Positions 61,848 to 64,000 of a stretch of DNA of 64,000 bases are shown here, in pieces. The translations under genes and the position numbers were made by a program. This DNA comes from Gnetum montanum. Its lineage: Eukaryota > Streptophyta > Gnetopsida > Gnetales > Gnetaceae. The notes below the pieces were generated by a model that saw only the letters and a program-made list of their open reading frames with translations, had not been told where the DNA came from and searched no databases. Each line of letters begins with the position of its first letter. Position 1 is the stretch's first letter. Where the stretch lies: positions 738,202-802,201 of the forward strand of contig MNCI01011084.1 in NCBI GenBank assembly GCA_015680685.1. The letters are read 5' to 3'.

Positions 61848-64000
61848 TAACCAAAGAGGAAGTGAAAGGTAAGGAAGACTCAAAGGAAGAGAAAGAATCC
61901 ATTATCAGAATAGAGATTAAGAAACAAACTTAGAAAAAAATGGTGGTCATAATACAAAAGGAAGAGGAAGAGGAAGAGTTCTAACTAGAGGAAGAGGTAG
62001 ATGGAATTAATTTAGAAGACAAAGATAGGGTCAAGAATTAGTACCATATTGTAACTTTTGTAAAAGAAAAGATCATACCATCAATCAATGCTAGACCAAA
62101 ATTAGTTTTGAAACAATACATAGACAAACTCCATAAATGGTATAAGATATTCTCTCATCATCTTAAAAAGATACTCAAGAAGAAGAGCCAGGAAATTATG
62201 TAGCCTTCAATTTAATTAGAAAAATAAAGAAAGATTTTTTTATTATAAACACTCGTTGCTCCAATCACATGGCACCCTACAAAAATTATCTTCTAAATTA
62301 TAAAACAAAAAATAGTCTTGGCAACATCAAAATTGAAGATAGAAAATACTTAGTCATATAAGGAATAGAAGATTGTGTAGTTAAATTAAACAATGGAAAA
62401 AAATCACCATTTCCAATATATATTATGTTCCTAAGCTTTCTAACATTTTCATTTCTATTGGATAAGTCTATAATGAAGGAAATAGTATCAATTTCATAAG
62501 TAATTTCTACATAGTAACAAACCTAGTGGTGAAGAAATCATGAAAATTAAAGCCTTGAATAACAACATATATTCCCTTAAATGTGACTATCTCAATGAAA
62601 AAGGAGACATCATAAGCAAACATACTACTCAAGAAAAGCATGTTTTTACAATAAAAACTAATCAAATGTTAAACAAAATGAAGTCCAGGAAAAGGATAAT
62701 GAGGATTTTAGCAAGTTTAGACTTTGGCATGGAAGGATTGGTCGCACCTTTTACCACAAAATTGAAAGAATTATCAAATAGGAAAAAGCTATAGAAATAC
62801 AAATTTTAGGTATTCCTCAAGATAAATGTAATACTTGCATACAAGGCAAGCAAACCAATTCTCCTCATAACTCTTACATGATAAAGAAAGAAAAACCATT
62901 CGATCTCATGCATATGGATCTTATTGGGCCAATGCTCACTGTTTTAATAGAAGGGACAAATTATTTCATAGTCATAGTAGACAACTACTCAAGATACACT
63001 TGGACTTACAATTTGAAGCAAAAGGATGAAGCCATGAAATACCTTGACACTTTCCATAAATTGATGAAAAACTTCATGAATGATAAGATTAAGGTCATTA
63101 GATCAGACAAAGGAGGTGAATTCATAAATAATGATTTTGATAAGTTTTGTAAAGAAAATGATATCTTTTATTAGACCACATGTGGATATAGCTTGGAATC
63201 AAATGGAGCAGTTGAAAGAAAGAATAGAATAATACAAGACATGATAAGGTGCTTACTAAGGCATGTCTCACTACCTAACTAATACTGAAGTATTACCATC
63301 ACACTTGCTTTTTATATTTCTAATCAAATCATCACCAAAGATAATGAAGACATATCTCCATATGAAGTTTTATACAATACAATTTCTAATCTAAGTCATA
63401 AGATAATATTTGGGTATCATTGCTATGTAAAGACCTCAAAACAATTCATTGACAAACTTTAAGATGGAGGAAAGAAATGCATATTTCTTGGTTATGATTC
63501 TCACACCAATGGATATAGGTGCTACAACCTAATGAATTAGAAATGACATGTTTTAAAAGATGTTATATTTAATGAGACAAAGTTTAATATAAGTGATTTT
63601 TTCAATAATAAGAGAAATTAGACATGTATCAAAGTTAAAGACCATGGATTCAAAGAGACCATCCTCGTACTCAAATGCTACACACAAATTTTGAAAGAAA
63701 AACTATAAGATCTCACAATATTACAAATATATCATATTTAGTAGTCTCAAGTGAACCAACCGATATCAATGAAGCCATAAAATTAAAAGTTTGAAAAGAA
63801 GCCATGGACAAAGAGTACCATGTGATCTGAAGAAATAACACATGAGAATTAGTAGATAAACTAAAAGATAAGAAGATTATTGATTGCAAGTAGCTGCATA
63901 AAACAAAGTACAATGAGAAAGAAGAAGTCACAACACATAAAGCAAGACTTGTGGGTAGAGGATTCAAACAAAAGAAACACATTGACTATGAAGAAATCTT
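61848..64000 (+). pseudogene. Copia zinc knuckle, protease, integrase and start of RT
   Basis: This continues the copia element interrupted at 48162. The zinc knuckle is CNFCKRKDHTINQC (about 62049-62090). The protease site reads NTRCSNHM (about 62250), so its catalytic Asp is Asn. The pre-integrase zinc-binding region (DKCNTCIQGKQ) is near 62825-62860. Integrase follows at 62878-63260, with MDLIGP, IRSDKGGEF and NGAVERKNR showing the DDE residues. KCIFLGYDSHTNGY is at about 63477. The RT start is at about 63790-64000 (KARLVGRGFKQK). Stops, several of them TAG where Gln is usual, show it is inactive. Confidence 0.88.

Larger units (their letters stand above)
47700..64000 (+). mobile_element. 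Second Ty1/copia element, interrupted and running off the window
   Basis: Plus-strand copia coding remnants appear on both sides of a large insertion. The UBN2-like gag is at about 47880-48157 (ESVEDFFTKMYDNL, VVQALYIDPRSKNM). After the insert come the zinc knuckle, protease, integrase and the start of RT (61848-64000). The insert at 48163-61842 has the near-perfect target duplication ATAAC/ATAAT. The 5' LTR is not recognised, and the 3' end lies beyond the window. Confidence 0.85.

Overview
The window looks like nuclear DNA of a seed plant with a very large, repeat-rich genome. A conifer or other gymnosperm is the best guess, but that is an inference: only two gene loci occur in 64 kb, most of the rest is old and nested LTR retrotransposon, and both genes have plant-type introns. 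No bacterial genes, RNA genes or CRISPR arrays are visible.

Layout. 1-5593 is the 3' half of a decayed Ty3/gypsy element (RT, RNase H, integrase) with a 2.86 kb LTR. 5594-13300 is a mosaic: an inverted LTR with its primer-binding site (6221-7126), a decayed Tat-type reverse transcriptase remnant on the minus strand (about 9190-9890), and AT-rich sequence with no recognisable gene. 13301-25194 is a Ty1/copia element on the minus strand. It is split between its integrase and RT regions by a plus-strand element (15437-22680) that carries gag and protease only. 25195-37050 is a low-copy island holding a four-coding-exon patellin (Sec14/GOLD) gene on the minus strand; 4,004 bp of it occur twice between single-N joints. 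39140-40027 is a solo LTR. 43829-46878 is a four-exon NPF (NRT1/PTR) transporter gene on the minus strand. From about 47.7 kb to the end is a second copia element, plus strand. It is interrupted by a gag-only LTR element (48163-61842), whose 5' LTR is itself interrupted by a third gag-only element (48848-55310).

How the parts relate. The three plus-strand gag-only or gag-protease elements and the solo LTR belong to one superfamily. They share a tRNA-Asp-type primer-binding site, an unusual TGGGGGTA sequence just before the 3' LTR, a similar R region, a short-spaced zinc knuckle, and a 1.5-2 kb 3' noncoding region with colinear conserved islands. They lack reverse transcriptase and integrase, so they would need an autonomous helper, plausibly a Tat-lineage element. 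Their U3 regions differ and carry family-specific palindromes just upstream of TATAAATA. The gag frames are closed mainly by nonsense substitutions rather than frameshifts, as expected from deamination of methylated cytosine.

Caution. Single Ns at 30373, 31261, 39183, 39227, 40152, 49049, 49162 and 52019 sit at duplicated, inverted or misplaced fragments and look like assembly seams. The apparent patellin duplication is most likely one of these.
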